Source: Salinarimonas soli
Lineage (GTDB): Bacteria > Pseudomonadota > Alphaproteobacteria > Rhizobiales > Beijerinckiaceae
Direction: 5' to 3'
Assembly (NCBI RefSeq): GCF_008386575.1
Contig: NZ_VUOA01000032.1
Location: forward strand, 18,051 to 82,050
Length of the DNA stretch: 64,000 bases
Positions 61,562-64,000 of this stretch are shown piece after piece (the first letter of the stretch is position 1; each line of letters begins with the position of its first letter). Below the pieces are notes generated by a model. It saw only the letters and a program-made list of their open reading frames with translations, had not been told where the DNA came from and ran no database searches. The position numbers and the translations under genes are program-made.

Positions 61562-62386
61562 TCAGGGCGCGGTGGGCACTTGGCCGAAACGGAAGCTCGA
61601 TGCCGTGATGCCGCCGAACAGATCCTTCTGGTGGTAGACGACCGCTCCCGCTTCGCTCTCGGCCGCTCCGACGGCCACCATGAGCGGGATGAGATGATCC
61701 TCTTCCGGGTGAGCGGCACGCGCGGACGGCGCACGCTCCCAGTCGAGCAGGCGGGGGGTCCGCTCCGCGGGCGTCGCGGCAACAACCGTTTCATGGAGCC
61801 AGGCATCGAACACGCGCGACGGCTCGCGCCCTTCAGGGCCCCGCGCCTCGCGCAGGTTGTGGTAGCTTAGGCCGCTGCCGATGATCAGCACGCCCTCGTC
61901 ACGAAGCGGCGCGAGCAGGCGGCCGAGCTGGAGATGGAGCTTGGGGTCGTAGCTGCGGTCGATGGACAGCTGCACGACCGGGATATCCTCCCCTGGATAC
62001 AGCGGCTTCAGGATGCTGAAGGTTCCGTGGTCGTAGCCCCGCTCAGGATCAAGGCGGGCCTGAACGCCACCAGTCCGCAACAAGTCCTGCACGCGCCGCG
62101 CCAGCTCCGGGGAGCCCGGTGCCTTGTAGCGGATGCTGTAGGTATGCTCGGGAAACCCGGAATAGTCGTAGACCATGCCGGGCTGCTCGCCCGAGGAGAT
62201 GGCAAAGCCGTCCTCTTCCCAGTGGCCGGAGATGACGAGCACGGCGCGCGGCGCGTCGCCGAGTTCACGGCGGATGTCTACGAGCGACTGTTCGAGCTGG
62301 TCGAACGCGCGGCGGAACGGGCCGTCCAGGTAGGGCCAAGGACCGCCGCCGTGGCTGATGAAATACGTGGGCAGACGTGTGGTCAT
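61562..62386 (-). CDS. class III extradiol dioxygenase (LigB / 4,5-DOPA dioxygenase family)
   Basis: A 274-residue protein opening MTTRLPTYFISHGGGPWPYL. Metal ligands are visible: His12 (ISHGGGP), His55 (VISGHWEEDG) and a third His in GSGLSYHNLRE, the YgiD/DODA arrangement. These use Fe(II) or Zn(II) to cleave catechols next to the hydroxyl pair. In the LysR/DoxX context it may act on quinol-like compounds. The start at ATG 62386 is set by the conserved N-terminus. Confidence 0.9.
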   Translation of the reverse strand: MTTRLPTYFISHGGGPWPYLDGPFRRAFDQLEQSLVDIRRELGDAPRAVLVISGHWEEDGFAISSGEQPGMVYDYSGFPEHTYSIRYKAPGSPELARRVQDLLRTGGVQARLDPERGYDHGTFSILKPLYPGEDIPVVQLSIDRSYDPKLHLQLGRLLAPLRDEGVLIIGSGLSYHNLREARGPEGREPSRVFDAWLHETVVAATPAERTPRLLDWERAPSARAAHPEEDHLIPLMVAVGAAESEAGAVVYHQKDLFGGITASSFRFGQVPTAP

Positions 62387-62457
62387 CGGCTTGTCCTTCT
62401 CATGTGGGAGCGCCGGACGGACCGGCTCGTGGCTGAGCCGGTCCGTCGCTCGGGCCA

Positions 62458-62904
62458 TCAGGCGCGGGGCAGGATCGGAGCCGCCTGGCTGCGACCCCAG
62501 AACACGAAGGCGGAGAGAGCCAGCAGCACGACGTTCACCGGCAGCACTTCGAACTCGCCGCGATACGCGTGGAAGGCGAAGGCGAGCACCTGCAGCACAG
62601 CGCAGCCCAGTGCCGCGAGCACGGTCAGGCGAGGCTGGATACGGGTCAGGGCGGGCAGGAGGATGCCGATGCCGCCCGCGAGGTCCACCACGCCGATGAA
62701 GCGGACGAAGGCGGGGGAGACCTGACCAGCCCAGGGCATCATCGCCGCAAGCTCGGTGATCGGGGTCGCGAGCTTCATGAAGCCGGACATGACGAACATC
62801 GCGGCGACGAGACCCTGAGCGACCCAGAGCGCGATGCGGAGCGGCTTGCCGGTGGAGACGGGGGGAGCGGAGATGGGCAGTTCGGTGGTGTGGGCGACGG
62901 TCAT
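62458..62904 (-). CDS. DoxX-like membrane protein
   Basis: A 148-residue protein with about four spans: IALWVAQGLVAAMFVMSGFM, FIGVVDLAGGIGILLPAL, LTVLAALGCAVLQVLAF and VNVVLLALSAFVFW. The pattern is that of DoxX-like proteins. It is the first gene of the set running leftwards and is divergent from the LysR gene 99 bp away. ATG 62904 is preferred. Confidence 0.85.
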   Translation of the reverse strand: MTVAHTTELPISAPPVSTGKPLRIALWVAQGLVAAMFVMSGFMKLATPITELAAMMPWAGQVSPAFVRFIGVVDLAGGIGILLPALTRIQPRLTVLAALGCAVLQVLAFAFHAYRGEFEVLPVNVVLLALSAFVFWGRSQAAPILPRA

Positions 62905-63003
62905 GGAAACCTCTGTGGCAGCGGGCTGCGATGCGACAGAGATGCCCCAGAGCAATCTCCGAAAAAACGGGGATAGTTTTGATGAACACCTTCATGTATC
63001 TCG

Positions 63004-63933
63004 ATGGAGATGGACGCTCTCTCGCTCGACCAGTTCGAGGTCTTCGTCACCGTCGTGGAGGCCGGGAGCTTCTCGGCGGCGGCCCGCAGGCTCAACCGCG
63101 CGCAGTCGGCCATCACCTACGCGGTCCAGAAGCTGGAGGAGCAGGTCGGGGCCGAGCTCTTCGACCGCAGCGCCTACCGTCCCACGCTGAGCGAGGCCGG
63201 GCGGACCTTGCTGCCCCAGGTGCGTCGCATCCTCGACGATGTCGGACACTTTCGCGCAAGCGCCCGCCAGATCACGCGCGGACTTGAGACCGAGTTGCGG
63301 ATCGTGGTCGCCGCGGCAATCCCCATAGACATGATTGCGCCGGCCCTGGCGGCCTTCCGGGAAGCGTTTCCCACCGTTCAGCTCCGCCTGTCCGTCCTGC
63401 CATTCTCAATGGGCGTGGGCCGGCAGATGCCGGGGCTCTCGGAAGGCGAGGCGGACATTCGCGTGCTCGTAGACCTCATGCTGCCCGAGACTCTCGTCCG
63501 GAAACCCATCGCGGAGCTCGGCCTCGTGACAGTCGCGGCCGCGCCGCACCCGCTGGCGCATAAGCGTGAGGAACTCGACGAGCATGCGCTGCGGGATCAC
63601 CTTCAAATCGTGCTGAGCGAGCCGCGAGAGGCCGTACCGGGCGAGGACCGGCGGGTCGCGGCCCTGAACACGTGGAGGGTGACGGATCCGGCGGCGCAGC
63701 ACGCGCTGATCCGGGCCGCCATTGGCTGGGGAAGCCTGCCGGAACCGGCTGCGGCCGAGGACATCGCCAGTGGTCGCCTGGTACGCCTTTCCGTCAAGCG
63801 CCGAGGTACATCCGGTCAGTCGCCCCAATTTCCTATCGTCGCGGCCCATCGGCAGGACGAACCGCTGGGGCTCGCCGGACGGTGGCTATTCGAGCGCCTC
63901 GGCAAAACTCAAGGTCCCCCAGTAGATCCTTAG
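63004..63933 (+). CDS. LysR-family transcriptional regulator
   Basis: A 309-residue regulator. The N-terminal HTH (LDQFEVFVTVVEAGSFSAAA, RRLNRAQSAITYAVQKLEEQ) is standard, and a periplasmic-binding-type effector domain follows (RIVVAAAIPIDMIAPALAAF). It is divergent from the DoxX-like/LigB/DoxX genes and probably activates them. Two ATGs two codons apart (63004, 63010) could start it. The 67 bp after its stop hold nothing identifiable before the window ends. Confidence 0.92.
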   Translation: MEMDALSLDQFEVFVTVVEAGSFSAAARRLNRAQSAITYAVQKLEEQVGAELFDRSAYRPTLSEAGRTLLPQVRRILDDVGHFRASARQITRGLETELRIVVAAAIPIDMIAPALAAFREAFPTVQLRLSVLPFSMGVGRQMPGLSEGEADIRVLVDLMLPETLVRKPIAELGLVTVAAAPHPLAHKREELDEHALRDHLQIVLSEPREAVPGEDRRVAALNTWRVTDPAAQHALIRAAIGWGSLPEPAAAEDIASGRLVRLSVKRRGTSGQSPQFPIVAAHRQDEPLGLAGRWLFERLGKTQGPPVDP

Positions 63934-64000
63934 GGGCCAGCGCGCCAATTGTTCCGACCAGTGGTCCGCGACGTCGACGGCGTGCGCCCAGCGAGCCGGA

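Overview
This is high-GC DNA with long, tightly packed genes, typical of an alphaproteobacterium of the Hyphomicrobiales. A Methylobacterium-like host is my best guess. It rests on GC content, codon use, intergenic palindromes built on CCTCGTCCTGAG and CCCTCTCC cores, and the prkA-DUF444-spoVR operon; it is not proven.

Layout. (1) 0-6.4 kb: end of an Old Yellow Enzyme gene, then an RpiR-type regulator divergent from a polar amino-acid-type ABC transporter (binding protein, two permeases, ATPase) that has a zinc deacylase inside its operon. (2) 6.4-15.3 kb: housekeeping block with an M48 lipoprotein protease, a secreted nuclease-like protein, tRNA-Arg(CCT), two small conserved genes, and the stress operon prkA / DUF444 / spoVR. 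(3) 15.3-17.2 kb: a patch clearly richer in A+T with two orphan genes.

(4) 17.2-39.1 kb: about 22 kb in which every supported gene is on the minus strand. Its core is a Tn7-like transposition module: two TnsA-like nucleases (one apparently dead), a DDE transposase TniA/TnsB, an AAA+ ATPase TniB/TnsC, and a very long TniQ/TnsD that is frameshifted and ends in about eight tandem helix-turn-helix-like modules. Downstream lies a compact three-gene methylase/methylase/nuclease set that looks like defence cargo, followed by four 18-bp direct repeats that may be transposase-binding sites of one end. Upstream lie uncharacterised genes: a DEDD exonuclease, a Lon-type AAA+ ATPase, two related proteins of unknown fold, and a protein with two DNA-binding-like modules.

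(5) 39.6-46.9 kb: ArsR and DUF1127 proteins, then what looks like a self-contained Hsp70 machine: GrpE-like protein, divergent Hsp70, AAA+ ATPase, single-span membrane protein, and a convergent protein with a J-like N-terminus lacking HPD. This is my best candidate for an undescribed system. (6) 47-53 kb: an island with a WYL regulator, a DnaQ-like exonuclease and a PD-(D/E)XK nuclease, bracketed by two ~490-bp direct repeats that each carry the last codons of an aldehyde dehydrogenase gene. (7) 53-60.8 kb: a sugar-acid catabolic operon (semialdehyde dehydrogenase, RraA-like aldolase/lyase, IlvD/Edd dehydratase) with a sulfonate/nitrate-type ABC transporter and a divergent GntR regulator; a third copy of the repeat core follows. 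(8) 61-64 kb: DoxX, LigB-type dioxygenase and DoxX genes divergent from a LysR regulator.

All homology statements come from reading motifs; no database search was run. The right end of the transposon could not be located.
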